Part shown: positions 36,504-46,591 of the stretch, one piece after another | How the letters are laid out: each line of letters begins with the position of its first letter | How positions within the stretch are numbered: the stretch's first letter is position 1 | Source of the DNA: Bradyrhizobium sp. ARR65 | GTDB lineage: Bacteria > Pseudomonadota > Alphaproteobacteria > Rhizobiales > Xanthobacteraceae | NCBI RefSeq assembly: GCF_000472385.1 | Contig: NZ_AWZU01000007.1 | Span: 161,835 to 225,834, forward strand | DNA: 64,000 bases | Direction: 5' to 3' | Made by a program: the position numbers and the translations under genes | The notes under the pieces: generated by a model | The model's database searches: none | What the model was told of the DNA's origin: nothing | What the model saw: only the letters and a program-made list of their open reading frames with translations

Positions 36504-38156
36504 ATGAGTGAACGCGTAAAAATTGGTGCCAAGGCTAAGGCCGTTGCGGTTCCGCAAGGCTTTGCGTTGCTAAGCGACCCTACTCGCAACAAGGGAACGG
36601 CCTTCACGCGCGAGGAGCGCAGCCTGTGGGGCCTCGAAGGTCTTCTACCGTATTCGGTCGACACCATCGACCATCAGGTCGAGCGCGTGCTGGGTCACCT
36701 GGAGGCCAAGCCGACCGATCTCGAACGATACATCTATCTTACCGGCCTGGAAGATCGAAACGAGACGCTGTTCTACCGGACCGTGATGTCCGATCCGGCG
36801 CGCTTCATACCGATCCTCTATGACCCGACTGTGGCCTATGCCTGCCTCACCTTTGGCCACATCTATCGGCGCGCCCGCGGCATGTACATTAGCCGCGACA
36901 TGAAGGGCCGAATCGCCGAGGTTCTGCGCAACTGGCCGCAGCGGGACGTCCGTTTTCTCTGCGTCTCCACGGGTGGGCGCATCCTCGGTCTTGGAGACAT
37001 TGGCGCTAATGGCATGGGCATTCCGATTGGAAAACTGCAGCTCTACACGGCTTGCGCAGCGGTGCCGCCGACCACCCTGCTTCCGGTGCTGCTCGACATT
37101 GGTACGACCAACGACGCGTTGCGCGCCGATCCGCTCTATCTCGGCATGCGGGAGAAGCCGCCGTCCGAGCATGAACTCGACGAGCTCGTCGACGAATTCG
37201 TGCAAGCGGTTCAGGAGGTCTTTCCAAACTGCTGCCTCCACTTCGAGGACTGGAAGGGCACCGATGCCATTAGGTTGCTCAAGCGATACCGCGACAAGGT
37301 GCTGTGCTACAACGACGACATCCAGGGCACCGCCAGCGTGACCCTCGCCGGCCTGATAACTGCGTTGCAGATCCTTGATGCGCCGTTGACCGAGCAGCGC
37401 ATCCTGTTTCTCGGCGCCGGTTCCGCAGGAATCGGCATCGCCAATCTGATCGCAGCCGACATGCAGACCAAGGGCTTGTCGGAGGCTCAGGCGCGCAGCC
37501 GCATCTCCATGTTCGATATCAATGGGTTGCTGGAGCCATCGCGCACCGATCTATCGGAAGATCAGAAGGTGTATGCGCACGAGGCGGCGCCGTCCAAGGA
37601 TCTCGCCGAAACGATCGAGAGGCTGAAGCCGACGATCCTGATCGGAGTCAGCACCAAGGGCGGCGCGTTCAATCAGCGCGTCGTCGAGGCGATGAGCCGG
37701 GCCAATGAGCGGCCGATCATCTTCGCGCTTTCCAATCCGACCGAAAAGGCGGAGTGCTCCGCAGAGCAGGCCTATACCTGGTCAAAGGGGAAAGCGCTGT
37801 TCGCGGCCGGGGTGCAATTCCCCAACGTGACGCTGAACGGCGAGACCTTCTACCCCGGACAGGCCAATAACTTCTATATCTTTCCGGCGGTCGGCCTCGC
37901 AACCTACGTGGCACGGCCGAAGAGGCTCACTGATGCCTGCTTCATTGCAGCGGCTCAGGCGTGCGCCGACCAGGTCGGCCCCGAGCTGCGCGCCAAGGGC
38001 ATGCTGTTTCCCGACCAGTCCAGCATCCTGGAGCAGGAAGTAACTACCGCAGTCCGCGTCGCGGAGTTCATGTTCGATCAGGGCCTGGCGCAAGTCGAGC
38101 GCCCGCGCGACATCCGCGCCTGGATCGAGGGTCAGCTCTACAAGCCTCAGTACTGA
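36504..38156 (+). CDS. NAD-dependent malic enzyme (second paralogue)
   Basis: The 550-residue protein has the same motifs as the gene at 29011: [78 protein letters not shown] and [20 protein letters not shown]. The two proteins are clearly homologous but well diverged, for example RDNVCTFNDD against [10 protein letters not shown]. So they are old paralogues, not a fresh duplication. It turns malate into pyruvate and CO2. It lies between lutC and fumC, and fumC makes its substrate from fumarate. A good ribosome site (GGAGAAG) precedes the ATG. Confidence 0.95.
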   Translation: MSERVKIGAKAKAVAVPQGFALLSDPTRNKGTAFTREERSLWGLEGLLPYSVDTIDHQVERVLGHLEAKPTDLERYIYLTGLEDRNETLFYRTVMSDPARFIPILYDPTVAYACLTFGHIYRRARGMYISRDMKGRIAEVLRNWPQRDVRFLCVSTGGRILGLGDIGANGMGIPIGKLQLYTACAAVPPTTLLPVLLDIGTTNDALRADPLYLGMREKPPSEHELDELVDEFVQAVQEVFPNCCLHFEDWKGTDAIRLLKRYRDKVLCYNDDIQGTASVTLAGLITALQILDAPLTEQRILFLGAGSAGIGIANLIAADMQTKGLSEAQARSRISMFDINGLLEPSRTDLSEDQKVYAHEAAPSKDLAETIERLKPTILIGVSTKGGAFNQRVVEAMSRANERPIIFALSNPTEKAECSAEQAYTWSKGKALFAAGVQFPNVTLNGETFYPGQANNFYIFPAVGLATYVARPKRLTDACFIAAAQACADQVGPELRAKGMLFPDQSSILEQEVTTAVRVAEFMFDQGLAQVERPRDIRAWIEGQLYKPQY

Positions 38157-38244
38157 TCGAGAGAGAGCCGGGCAGCGAATTCAGGCCGCTCGGCTCCGAG
38201 CCATCGCGCGATCCACAAACCCCAAAATCCATCCAACGGAAACC

Positions 38245-39705
38245 ATGTCCATGAACGAATCTACAACCTCTATCTTGCGCGATATCCCGGTCGGCATCAG
38301 CGCGACCGGCAAGCGTCACGAAACCGATTCGATGGGCGGCATCGACGTGCCGGCCGACCGCTATTGGGGCGCGCAGACGCAGCGCAGCCTTGTTCATTTC
38401 TCCATCGGCGACGACCGCATGCCAAAGCGGGTCTATCACGCCTACGGCTACGTAAAGAAGGCGGCGGCGCTGGTCAACGCAGCAGCCGGCCGTCTGCCAC
38501 AAGGCAAAGCAAATGCCATCGTGCACGCCGCTGACGAGGCGATTGCCGGCAAGCTCGATGAACACTTTCCGCTCTATGTCTGGCAGACGGGATCGGGCAC
38601 CCAGTCGAACATGAATGTCAACGAGGTGCTGTCGAACCGCGCGATCCAGCTACTCGGCGGCAAGATCGGCAGCAAGTCACCGATCCATCCTAACGACCAT
38701 GTCAATATGGGGCAGTCGTCCAACGACAGCTTCCCGACCGCGATGCACATCGCCGCGGTGCTGGAGCTTGAGCAGCATCTGCTGCCGCATGCCGAGGCTT
38801 TGGCAGACGCCATCGAGGAAAAAGCAAAGGAATGGCGCGACGTCGTCAAGACCGGGCGGACGCATCTGCAGGATGCCGTGCCGCTGACAGTGGGACAGGA
38901 GTGGTCGGGTTACGCGCGTCAGATCCGTGACGCACTGGAGCGCATCCGTTTCTCCGAGAAGGACCTCTTCGAATTGGCAGCAGGAGGGACCGCCGTCGGC
39001 ACCGGAATCAACGCCCCTCCAGGCTTCAGCGAGGAGATTGCGTCCAAAATCGCCGAGCTGACTGGCCATCCCTTCATTACTGCGCCCAACAAATTCGCGG
39101 CGCAGGGCTCGCTCGACGCGATGGTTGCCGCGATGGCGGCGATGCGCGGGCTTGCGGTTGCGTTGATGAAGGTCGCCAACGATATGCGCTGGCTCGCCTC
39201 CGGGCCGCGCTGCGGCCTGGGCGAACTCTTGTTGCCGGAGAACGAGCCGGGCTCCTCAATCATGCCGGGCAAGGTCAACCCGACCCAGTGCGAGGCGATG
39301 GTGATGGTCTGCATCGAGGTGATCGGTGAGGACAACGCGGTAGCGTTTGCCGGCAGTCAGGGCAATTTCGAGCTTAACGCGATGCGCCCGGTCATCATCA
39401 ACAACTTCCTGCATTCCGCCGGCATCCTCGGCGACGCCTGCGAAAAATTCCGGCGCTTCTCGGTCGAGGGAACGCGGCTCAACCGCAAGCGCATCGACGA
39501 GACGGTTGGGCGTTCGCTGATGCTGGTGACCGCGCTCAGTCCGGTGATTGGCTACGATAAGGCCTCGGCGATCGCGCACAAGGCCAATGATGACGATCTG
39601 ACCTTGAGGGAAGCTGCGCTTCAGTCCGGCTATATCGACGCGAAGCGCTTCGACGAGATCGTCGACCCCAAGAAGATGGTCGGGCATGGGCTCGCCGGAG
39701 CATAG
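38245..39705 (+). CDS. fumC: Class II fumarate hydratase (FumC)
   Basis: The 486-residue protein has the class II signatures [52 protein letters not shown] and the superfamily signature [15 protein letters not shown], which includes the catalytic Ser loop. It interconverts fumarate and malate without an Fe-S cluster, so it works under oxidative stress. A 15-20 residue N-terminal extension ([20 protein letters not shown]) precedes the usual start. An ATG at 38251 is an alternative. It follows a malic enzyme by 88 bp, giving fumarate to malate to pyruvate. Aspartase shares the fold, but the [11 protein letters not shown] start favours fumarase. Confidence 0.94.
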   Translation: MSMNESTTSILRDIPVGISATGKRHETDSMGGIDVPADRYWGAQTQRSLVHFSIGDDRMPKRVYHAYGYVKKAAALVNAAAGRLPQGKANAIVHAADEAIAGKLDEHFPLYVWQTGSGTQSNMNVNEVLSNRAIQLLGGKIGSKSPIHPNDHVNMGQSSNDSFPTAMHIAAVLELEQHLLPHAEALADAIEEKAKEWRDVVKTGRTHLQDAVPLTVGQEWSGYARQIRDALERIRFSEKDLFELAAGGTAVGTGINAPPGFSEEIASKIAELTGHPFITAPNKFAAQGSLDAMVAAMAAMRGLAVALMKVANDMRWLASGPRCGLGELLLPENEPGSSIMPGKVNPTQCEAMVMVCIEVIGEDNAVAFAGSQGNFELNAMRPVIINNFLHSAGILGDACEKFRRFSVEGTRLNRKRIDETVGRSLMLVTALSPVIGYDKASAIAHKANDDDLTLREAALQSGYIDAKRFDEIVDPKKMVGHGLAGA

Positions 39706-39761
39706 CTCCGGTGCACATGATCGGTTCGAGACATCATCAGCTTCGCTGAGGAGCGCATGCG

Positions 39762-40289
39762 ATGAGTAAACTAACAAGGCTGTCCTTGTGGGATGTCGTC
39801 TACGCCTTGGACATGGCCATCGCATGCGCGATCTCGTACTGGCTCATCACCCATGCCCTTCAGCCTCTGACTGACAGAGATTCCGATTTGCTGGGAGGGA
39901 TGTGGGCTGTGGCCGCCACCGTGTTCGTGTTCCGCGAAACGCGCCAAGACAGCTTCACGGCCGGTGTGGCGCGTTTGATCGCCACATGTGTCAGCTTTGC
40001 GCTCTGCCTGATCTATTTGTGGTTCTTTCCGTTTACCCCGCTGGGTATGGCCGCCTTGCTCGGAATAGGAACCCTGGCGATGATGCTGTTGGACCGGCGC
40101 GGCGACATCGTAACGACCGGGATAACGACTGCTGTCGTTATGGTCGTCGCTGGAATGTCTCCCCTGAATGCATGGCATCAACCGTTGTTGCGCCTGATCG
40201 ACACGGTCGTCGGAATCGCAGTCGGCGTTGCATGTAAGTGGATCGCCTCACATGTCTTTTTTAGAATCACCGGCGAGCCTGTGCGATGA
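39762..40289 (+). CDS. Small FUSC-like integral membrane protein
   Basis: The 175-residue protein has about six hydrophobic segments (VVYALDMAIACAISYWLITH, MWAVAATVFVFRETRQDSFT, LCLIYLWFFPFTPLGMAALL). The RETRQDSFTAGVARLIAT segment resembles the repeated membrane unit of FUSC/aromatic-acid exporters, here without a cytoplasmic domain. It may be a single FUSC half. It overlaps the following DUF1275 gene by four bases (ATGA), placing it first in a six-gene exporter operon. The function is inferred from fold-like similarity and context; it is not a recognised named family for certain. Confidence 0.75.
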   Translation: MSKLTRLSLWDVVYALDMAIACAISYWLITHALQPLTDRDSDLLGGMWAVAATVFVFRETRQDSFTAGVARLIATCVSFALCLIYLWFFPFTPLGMAALLGIGTLAMMLLDRRGDIVTTGITTAVVMVVAGMSPLNAWHQPLLRLIDTVVGIAVGVACKWIASHVFFRITGEPVR

Positions 40290-41095
40290 CGAAAGATCAA
40301 CGGCAGCCCAGTGGCGCAGTTACCCCGAAGTCCCTGATCGAGCGGTCACTTGCAGCGACGCTTCTGCCAGTGGTGTTCAGTCTAACCGCCGGCAGCGTCG
40401 ACATCATTGGCTTTCTCGGGCTCGGCGGCCTCTTCACCGCGCACGTCACTGGCAATCTTGTCATTTTAGCGGCGCACGTCGTCGCCAGTGACGAGGCACC
40501 ATTGGCGCTCATGCTGTCGGTTCCGGTATTCATTGTCGTGCTCGCTGTGACGCGACTTCTGGCAGCAGGCCTGGAGCGAATGCACGTCGCCTCGCTCAAG
40601 CCCCTGCTCCTTCTCCAATTGCTCTTCCTTGCCGGTTTTCTCACCCTGTGCGTCGGCGGCAGTGCGCCACTCGATTTAAACTCTGCAACGGCGACCGTTG
40701 CGGGGATGTTGGGCGTCTCCGCGATGGCAGTGCAGAATGCTCTCGTGCAGATCTCGCTGAAGGGGTCGCCGTCCACCGCAGTGATGACAACAAATATCAC
40801 CCGTTTCGTCATGGATCTCGGCGAGGCTCTGCTCGGGCGCAGTCGAAACGACAGGATGAACGCAGGCGGGCGCGCGAGGCGCACCGGACTAGCGATCGCC
40901 GGCTTCGTCGTAGGCTGTGGCGTCGGCGCCGGGTGTCAGGCCATCACAGGTCTATGGTCGCTGGCGCTGCCCGCCGGTCTTGCGCTGGTGGCGCTTGCCA
41001 TGGCTATTGCAGCCAAGCTCGAAACGAGCTCGCAACTCGGCGTCTCCCATCGCGCAAGCGCATTAGGGACAACTTCCAATGCCGGACCTCCTTGA
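40286..41095 (+). CDS. DUF1275 (YoaK-like) membrane protein
   Basis: The 269-residue protein has about six transmembrane segments. The DUF1275 pattern can be seen: TAGSVDIIGFLGLGGLFTAH followed by VTGNLVILA, and later GVSAMAVQNALVQISLKG with TAVMTTNITRFVMDLGEAL. The biochemical role of DUF1275 proteins is unknown, and a transporter role is usually suggested. It overlaps the upstream small FUSC-like gene by ATGA and the downstream FUSC gene by 17 bp, so it belongs to the exporter operon. The linker RSRNDRMNAGGRARRTG is cytoplasmic by charge. Confidence 0.88.
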   Translation: MTKDQRQPSGAVTPKSLIERSLAATLLPVVFSLTAGSVDIIGFLGLGGLFTAHVTGNLVILAAHVVASDEAPLALMLSVPVFIVVLAVTRLLAAGLERMHVASLKPLLLLQLLFLAGFLTLCVGGSAPLDLNSATATVAGMLGVSAMAVQNALVQISLKGSPSTAVMTTNITRFVMDLGEALLGRSRNDRMNAGGRARRTGLAIAGFVVGCGVGAGCQAITGLWSLALPAGLALVALAMAIAAKLETSSQLGVSHRASALGTTSNAGPP

Positions 41096-43151
41096 CGAAA
41101 CGAGCCTGATCGGCGCGAGGACCGCGACACGATCAGGCGCTTTGAGAAGCGCGATCAGGGCCGCCGGTCCATCATTGCTCTTTGGCGTCCGGCTGTGGGG
41201 CTCCGTCTGCCTCGCCCTTTACGTCGCGTTCTGGCTGCAACTGGACAACGCATATTGGGCCGGCACTTCCGCGGCGCTCGTGTGCCAGCCGCATCTTGGC
41301 GCATCGCTGCGCAAGGGGTGGTTTCGCATGATTGGCACCTTGGTGGGCGCGGTGGTCATCGTGGCGCTGACCGCGTGGTTCCCGCAAAGCCGCGCAGGCT
41401 TTCTTATCGGCTTGGCGTTGTGGGGTGCGGCTTGCGCGCTTGTCGCGACGCTGCTGCGCAATTTCGCGGCCTACGGCGCTGCGCTAGCCGGCTACACGGC
41501 CGCGATTATCGCCAGCGATGAGCTCGGCGCGACCGGAGGCGCGAACGGTGAGGTCTTCACTTTTGCCATCACCCGCGTCAGTGAGATCTGGATCGGCATC
41601 ACGTGCGCCGGCATCGTCCTCGCCGGGACCGATTTCGGCGGCGCCCGGCGGCAGCTCGCTGGATTGCTCGCGGGCCTGTCTGCCGAGATCGCGGGCAGGT
41701 TCAGCTCGGCACTGGCACTGGCTGGATCGGCCCTGTCGGACATGCAGCCGGTTCGCCGCGAGCTCGTCCGGCAGGTCATTGCGCTCGACCCGATCATCGA
41801 CCAGGTAAAGGGGGAATCCTCAGTGCTTCGCTATCATTCGCCTCTGCTGCAGGCGGCGGTCGATGGCCTCTTTGAGGCGCTGGCCGGTTGGTGCGCCGTG
41901 GTCTGGCGGCTTGTGCGCTTGCCAGATGATGCCGCTCAGCAGGAGGCCGATGCTGTGCTGCGCAACGTGCCACGGGAGCTGCGGTCGGCGGCGTCGCGGG
42001 GCTATCCGATGCCCTGGATGACCGATCCGATCGGGATGCGCGCTCTGTGTGACGATGCGGTGCGGAGGCTAATCGCCATGCCGCCCGTCACGCCCTCCCT
42101 GCGGCTGCTGGCCGACCAGACCGCCCGAGTCCTGGCCGGCTTCTCCCAGGTGCTTGATGGACTGGCTTTGCTGGTGGCCGGCCCTGCCCGTCTCGCCTCT
42201 CGTCCTGGCCGCTTCAGGCTACACGTACCCGACTGGTTACCAGCACTCGTCAGCGCCTCCCGCGCATTTGTCACCATCGGCGTCGTCGAGGTCTGTTGGA
42301 TCGCAACCGAATGGCCAAACGGCGCGGTGGCCATCACCTGGGCAGCCATTTCGGTGATTGTGTTTGCGCCAAAGGCCGACGAGGCCCACGCCCAGGCGAT
42401 CAACTTCACGCTGGGTACTGGCCTTGCCGCGGTTTGCGCCGCGGTCATCGCATTTGCGATATTGCCGAACGTCGCGACCTTCGCCGGCTTGAGCATCGTG
42501 TTGGCGCTCTACCTGATACCGGTGGGTGCCCTGATGGCCCAACCATGGCAGGCCTCGATGTTCGCCCCCATGGCCGGCAACTTCGTGCCTCTGCTCGGGC
42601 CCGCCAACCAGATGAGCTACGATACCGTACATTTCTACAACACTGCGCTCGCGATCGTTACGGGGTGCGGCGCCGCGGCGCTGTCGTTTCGCCTGCTGCC
42701 GCCGCTATCACCGGCGCTGCGGAGCGAGCGGCTGCTGGCGCTAACCTTGTGCGATTTGCGCCGGCTCGCGACTGCCGCTGTCGAGCGGCCGGGAGGCGAT
42801 TGGGAAGGCCGCATGTACAGCCGCCTCGAGGCTTTGCCGGACCAAGCCGAGCCGTTGCAGCGCGCGCAGCTCGTCGCGGCGTTGTCGGTCGGGACCAACA
42901 TCATCCAGCTTCGCCGCCTCGCACCTCGACTGGCCTTGGTCCAGGAACTCGACGCGGCGCTCGCGGCATTTGCACGAGGAGACAGCACCGCCGCAACCGC
43001 CGGGCTGAATGTGCTCGATCAGCGTCTTGCGTCTCTCAGCGTGACCGGCCCAGAGGACTCTCTTGTGCTGAGAGAGCGCGGCCGGGTCCTTGCGATCTGC
43101 GACGCCTTGGTCCGGCACGGCGCTTATTTCGACGCAGGGGCATTCACTTGA
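41079..43151 (+). CDS. FUSC-family exporter (aromatic-acid efflux AaeB-like)
   Basis: The 690-residue protein has two membrane blocks (about residues 30-185 and 385-540) separated by a cytoplasmic domain and followed by a C-terminal cytoplasmic domain, the usual FUSC plan. The start of the first block, LFGVRLWGSVCLALYVAFWL then QLDNAYWAGTSAALVCQP, is typical. Together with the DUF1656 protein and HlyD adaptor encoded next it would form an AaeXAB-type pump exporting aromatic carboxylic acids such as p-hydroxybenzoate. Its stop overlaps the TTG start of the next gene. The family is certain; the substrate is inferred from family knowledge. Confidence 0.92.
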   Translation: MPDLLDETSLIGARTATRSGALRSAIRAAGPSLLFGVRLWGSVCLALYVAFWLQLDNAYWAGTSAALVCQPHLGASLRKGWFRMIGTLVGAVVIVALTAWFPQSRAGFLIGLALWGAACALVATLLRNFAAYGAALAGYTAAIIASDELGATGGANGEVFTFAITRVSEIWIGITCAGIVLAGTDFGGARRQLAGLLAGLSAEIAGRFSSALALAGSALSDMQPVRRELVRQVIALDPIIDQVKGESSVLRYHSPLLQAAVDGLFEALAGWCAVVWRLVRLPDDAAQQEADAVLRNVPRELRSAASRGYPMPWMTDPIGMRALCDDAVRRLIAMPPVTPSLRLLADQTARVLAGFSQVLDGLALLVAGPARLASRPGRFRLHVPDWLPALVSASRAFVTIGVVEVCWIATEWPNGAVAITWAAISVIVFAPKADEAHAQAINFTLGTGLAAVCAAVIAFAILPNVATFAGLSIVLALYLIPVGALMAQPWQASMFAPMAGNFVPLLGPANQMSYDTVHFYNTALAIVTGCGAAALSFRLLPPLSPALRSERLLALTLCDLRRLATAAVERPGGDWEGRMYSRLEALPDQAEPLQRAQLVAALSVGTNIIQLRRLAPRLALVQELDAALAAFARGDSTAATAGLNVLDQRLASLSVTGPEDSLVLRERGRVLAICDALVRHGAYFDAGAFT

Positions 43152-43351
43152 AGTTCGTCGAGATCAACCTGCTGGGCGTCTACGTTTCGCCGATCTCGGT
43201 CCTGATGGTTGTCGCGTGGCTCGTCATCATGCTCTTGCGCAGGATTGCAGTCCGAATCGGGTTGCTGGTCCACGTCTGGCATCCGGCGCTGTTCGTGTTC
43301 GCGGTGTATATCATCGTGCTGTCGTCAACTGTACTCGTCATCGCCCATTGA
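43148..43351 (+). CDS. DUF1656 (AaeX-like) small membrane protein
   Basis: The 67-residue protein starts at TTG 43148 within TTGA, overlapping the FUSC stop by four bases. It begins KFVEINLLGVYVSPISVLMV, a common AaeX/DUF1656 start, and has two membrane helices (VLMVVAWLVIMLLRRIAVRI and ALFVFAVYIIVLSSTVLVIA). These small proteins always accompany FUSC and HlyD components. The frame is also open far upstream inside the FUSC gene, which hides the gene from simple start calling. The start choice rests on family N-terminus and overlap. Confidence 0.88.
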   Translation: MKFVEINLLGVYVSPISVLMVVAWLVIMLLRRIAVRIGLLVHVWHPALFVFAVYIIVLSSTVLVIAH

Positions 43352-43358
43352 TCTCGCC

Positions 43359-44327
43359 ATGTCGGATGCCGAAGCCAAATTCGAGGGGAAGGATGCTGAT
43401 CTTCGAGTCGTGCGCACCGTCCAGCCAAAAGCCAGCACCCCGCACAAGGTGCGGCTCAGAATCACCCCGTTCTTGATCACGCTCGTCGCAGCCGGGCTTT
43501 CTTTGGTGCTTGGTTGGGCGACGTGGAACGCGTACATGGGAGCGCCGTGGACGCGCGATGGCACGGTACGCACCTATGTCGTCACCATGGCGCCAGAGGT
43601 CGCAGGACGCATTGTTGAGCTGCCCGTTACCGACAATCAGTTCGTGCACAAGGGCGATTTGCTCCTGGTGATCGACCCGATCGATTACAGGAACGCGCTG
43701 CGGCTCGCGGAGGCCGCGGTCGCGCAGGCTCAGGCTACTGCAGATAACGCGCAGCGACAGGCGGAACGGCGTCGCAGGATGACCGATCTGGCGGAGACCG
43801 TGGAGGACAGGCAGACCTATGAGGCCAACGCTGCCGCGACCCAAGCGCAATACCAGCAGGCTCTTGTCAACCGCGAGCAAGCCAAGGTGAACCTCAATCG
43901 CACGGAGATCCACTCTCCCGTGAACGGGTGGGTCACCAACCTTTTGGCGCGGGTCGGTGACTACGTCGCGGTCGGAAAGAACGTCATCTCGGTCGTCGAC
44001 GCGGATTCCTTCTGGGTGGACGCCTATTTCGAGGAAACTCAACTGGGATCCATGCACGAAGGCGATCCTGCGAAGATCAAGTTGATGGGCTACAGCCAGA
44101 TCGTGCAAGGCGAGGTCGGCGGAGTGGCGCGTGGCATCAACGTCTCAAATGCGCAATCCGACGCGCAAGGTCTCGCCACGGTCAACCCGATCTTTACCTG
44201 GGTACGCCTTGCGCAGCGCGTGCCGGTGCACATCCGGATCGATCAGGTACCTGATGGCATTCGCCTGGTCGCCGGCCTGACCGCAACCGTCCAGGTCGAT
44301 CCGCAATCTGGGCGCCCCGCGAAATGA
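43359..44327 (+). CDS. HlyD/EmrA-type membrane fusion protein (AaeA-like)
   Basis: The 322-residue protein has a single N-terminal membrane segment (FLITLVAAGLSLVLGWATWN), then the lipoyl half MAPEVAGRIVELPVTDNQFV with KGDLLLVIDPIDY, a coiled coil (about residues 118-180), the second half TEIHSPVNGWVTNLLARVGD and a beta barrel (WVDAYFEETQLGSMHEGD). This is the periplasmic adaptor of an AaeAB-type exporter. ATG 43359 follows the DUF1656 stop by seven bases. It overlaps the next gene by ATGA. Confidence 0.93.
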   Translation: MSDAEAKFEGKDADLRVVRTVQPKASTPHKVRLRITPFLITLVAAGLSLVLGWATWNAYMGAPWTRDGTVRTYVVTMAPEVAGRIVELPVTDNQFVHKGDLLLVIDPIDYRNALRLAEAAVAQAQATADNAQRQAERRRRMTDLAETVEDRQTYEANAAATQAQYQQALVNREQAKVNLNRTEIHSPVNGWVTNLLARVGDYVAVGKNVISVVDADSFWVDAYFEETQLGSMHEGDPAKIKLMGYSQIVQGEVGGVARGINVSNAQSDAQGLATVNPIFTWVRLAQRVPVHIRIDQVPDGIRLVAGLTATVQVDPQSGRPAK

Positions 44328-45637
44328 GCAAGCAAATGGCGTGCGAGCAGATGGAACAGATGAAGCCGGCGGCCGTTTCGCCGGCCGATAAGTTGATGTC
44401 GCTCGCGGCGAGACTGCTGTTTGAAAATGGCCAAACCACGCGACGCACAGTGGAAGCCGTCGCGCAGATGGGAGAAACGCTGGGCCTTCGAGCCACGTTG
44501 ATTCCTCGCTGGGGTGATTTGACGCTGCGAACCGACGATGACACGAGCTCTCGTTACGAGTCTTTCGCGGCCGAACCGGCTGGTGTGGACATGCACCGCG
44601 TGGCCGCTGTCATGCAGCTTGTCGATGATTTCCACGCTGGCGGAATCGATATTGGTACGGCGCAATCCGACCTCGAAGCTATCGGGCGATACCCGCCGGC
44701 CTCGACCCTGCGTTTTGCGTTAATGGCGGCGGCTGGAGCGGCGGCGCTCGGCGTGATTTTTGGGGCGGCGCATCTTCCCAGCCTCGCGCTAATCGCCTTC
44801 AGCGCCGGCCTCGGCGCAGTTCTGCGCCGGGGCCTTGCCATGATCAGCCAAAGTCCACTCGTTCAGCCGCTCTGCGCAGCAATTCTCGCCGGCATTATCG
44901 GCGCCATCGCGGTGCGTCTGGATCAGAGTTCGCTTCTGCGGCTAGTCGCGGTGTGTCCCTGCATGGTGCTTGTACCCGGCCCGCATCTTCTCAATGGCGC
45001 CATCGATCTTGCGCGACTTCGCATCGGCCTGGGGGCTGCACGCATTGCTTATGCGGGCTTGATCATCCTGATGATCTGTACCGGTCTGCTGGCCGGATTG
45101 GCGCTCGGCGGTGCGACCTTGCCCCCGGAACCGCCATCGATCCCGGTACCGGTGGTCTATGACGTCCTGGCAGCCGGTGTTGCTGTGGCCGCTTATGGCA
45201 CCTTTTTCTCGATGCCTTGGCGGATGCTGCCATTTCCTATCCTGGTTGGCATGCTTGCGCATGCCGTACGCTGGACGCTGATCTCGATGGCTGGTGCGAA
45301 CGTCGAGGCGGGAGCACTCGTCGCATGTCTGATTGTCGGCATCCTCGTTACGCTGATCGCCGATCGACTGCGCCTGCCCTTCGCGGCTTTCGCCTTCGCA
45401 TCAGTGGTTTCTCTGATACCCGGCGTATATCTCTTTCGGATGGCCAGTGGATTTGTTAGTTTGATAACGCTTGGCGCGAAGGCGCCACCCGGTCTGCTTG
45501 CCGAAGCGGTTACGGATGGCGTGACTGCTCTGTTGATCATGCTGGCCATGGCCTTCGGGCTGATTGTCCCGAAAATGATCATCGAGCCTTTCCTTCGGGA
45601 GTCATCGAGCCTCAGCCCGTGCAAACGCAATGCGTAG
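44324..45637 (+). CDS. ThrE-family threonine/serine exporter
   Basis: The 437-residue protein has a cytoplasmic N-terminal part (about residues 20-130: LMSLAARLLFENGQTTRRTV, typical ThrE/DUF1212) and about ten membrane segments, including LRLVAVCPCMVLVPGPHLLN, which matches the conserved PC-VPG region. The C-terminal half is of the DUF3815 type. ThrE exports threonine and serine by proton motive force. It is fused here to an aromatic-acid efflux operon by a four-base ATGA overlap, which I find unusual. A broader organic-acid or amino-acid export role is possible. Confidence 0.9.
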   Translation: MSKQMACEQMEQMKPAAVSPADKLMSLAARLLFENGQTTRRTVEAVAQMGETLGLRATLIPRWGDLTLRTDDDTSSRYESFAAEPAGVDMHRVAAVMQLVDDFHAGGIDIGTAQSDLEAIGRYPPASTLRFALMAAAGAAALGVIFGAAHLPSLALIAFSAGLGAVLRRGLAMISQSPLVQPLCAAILAGIIGAIAVRLDQSSLLRLVAVCPCMVLVPGPHLLNGAIDLARLRIGLGAARIAYAGLIILMICTGLLAGLALGGATLPPEPPSIPVPVVYDVLAAGVAVAAYGTFFSMPWRMLPFPILVGMLAHAVRWTLISMAGANVEAGALVACLIVGILVTLIADRLRLPFAAFAFASVVSLIPGVYLFRMASGFVSLITLGAKAPPGLLAEAVTDGVTALLIMLAMAFGLIVPKMIIEPFLRESSSLSPCKRNA

Positions 45638-45990
45638 CACTGTTCCAGAGTAGCGATCCTAGCTTGTGAGCGGCCGATAGGAACGATGTTTGGGAGTGCG
45701 GATGCAGCCCTTCATGCATCGCTCTCCCGGCCATGTGCGCGGACGTGAGGGGGGCGACCCGTTTGCGGACGCTGATCAGCGCAAGATCAAGCCCAACACG
45801 GCAACAACGACAAAGCTCCGTCCTCTAGAGATTGCTAGATCATTGGAGCCTGGTGTTGACCTCCTCCCGCAGCGAGGCCGCGGCGGTCCATTCGGCCCTT
45901 AATGGACTGCCGCTTCCTTTTCTTGCCGGACGCTCAGGCCGCATGCTGTGGCGATGTCCGGCTTGCTGACGCACAACCTGGAGACTGAGT
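45638..45990. other. Intergenic region after the exporter operon
   Basis: This region of about 350 bp has no convincing gene. A 70-codon frame at 45690-45902 has low-information sequence and no ribosome site. No clear terminator hairpin was identified by eye. Confidence 0.4.
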
Positions 45991-46560
45991 ATGCATGGTG
46001 TCGGAACGTCCACGCGGCTCGTCGGGCTGGCAGGTAGCTTACGCAAAGCCTCCTATTCGCGAGCAACCTTGTTGGCCCTGCGCGAACATCTTCCTGGAGC
46101 CGTAAAGCTCGAAATCTGCGATCTGCGGCTTCCTCTCTACAACGAGGACGAGGACGGAGCTGCCTCACCCCATGACGTACGGCTGTTTCGCGACACGATT
46201 GGCGCCAGCGATGGCGTTGTCATTGCGACTCCGGAATACAATCACGGTATTCCCGGTGTCCTGAAAAACGCCCTGGATTGGGCGTCACGCCCGTTTGGCA
46301 AGTCGGTCCTGATCGACAAGCCGGTCCTGGTAATATCGGTCTCTCCTGCCTTTACCGGCGGCGTGCGCGCCCAGGCACAGGTCAACGAGACGCTTCTCTC
46401 CATCCCCGCTCGCATCGTGGCGGGACCGCAGGTCGTCATTGGGGGCGTCGCCGCGAAGATAAAGGATGGGATGCTTGATCAAGCTTTCCTCGGCTTCACG
46501 TTGCAGGCTCTCGAGCGGCTGGTCGCCATATCTCGTCCCACGTCACGAGCAGTGCAGTAG
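45991..46560 (+). CDS. NADPH-dependent FMN reductase (flavodoxin-like)
   Basis: The 189-residue flavodoxin-fold protein has the phosphate-binding loop GLAGSLRKASYSRATLLAL near the start and the flavin-contacting TPEYNHGIPGVLKNALDWAS in the middle, both signatures of the SsuE/ChrR/azobenzene-reductase superfamily. It reduces FMN, quinones or other acceptors with NAD(P)H in the cytoplasm. It is 31 bp before a truncated oxidoreductase gene on the same strand. The specific acceptor cannot be told. Confidence 0.92.
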   Translation: MHGVGTSTRLVGLAGSLRKASYSRATLLALREHLPGAVKLEICDLRLPLYNEDEDGAASPHDVRLFRDTIGASDGVVIATPEYNHGIPGVLKNALDWASRPFGKSVLIDKPVLVISVSPAFTGGVRAQAQVNETLLSIPARIVAGPQVVIGGVAAKIKDGMLDQAFLGFTLQALERLVAISRPTSRAVQ

Positions 46561-46591
46561 GCACCACTGAACGCTCCACGGAGAGTAGAAG

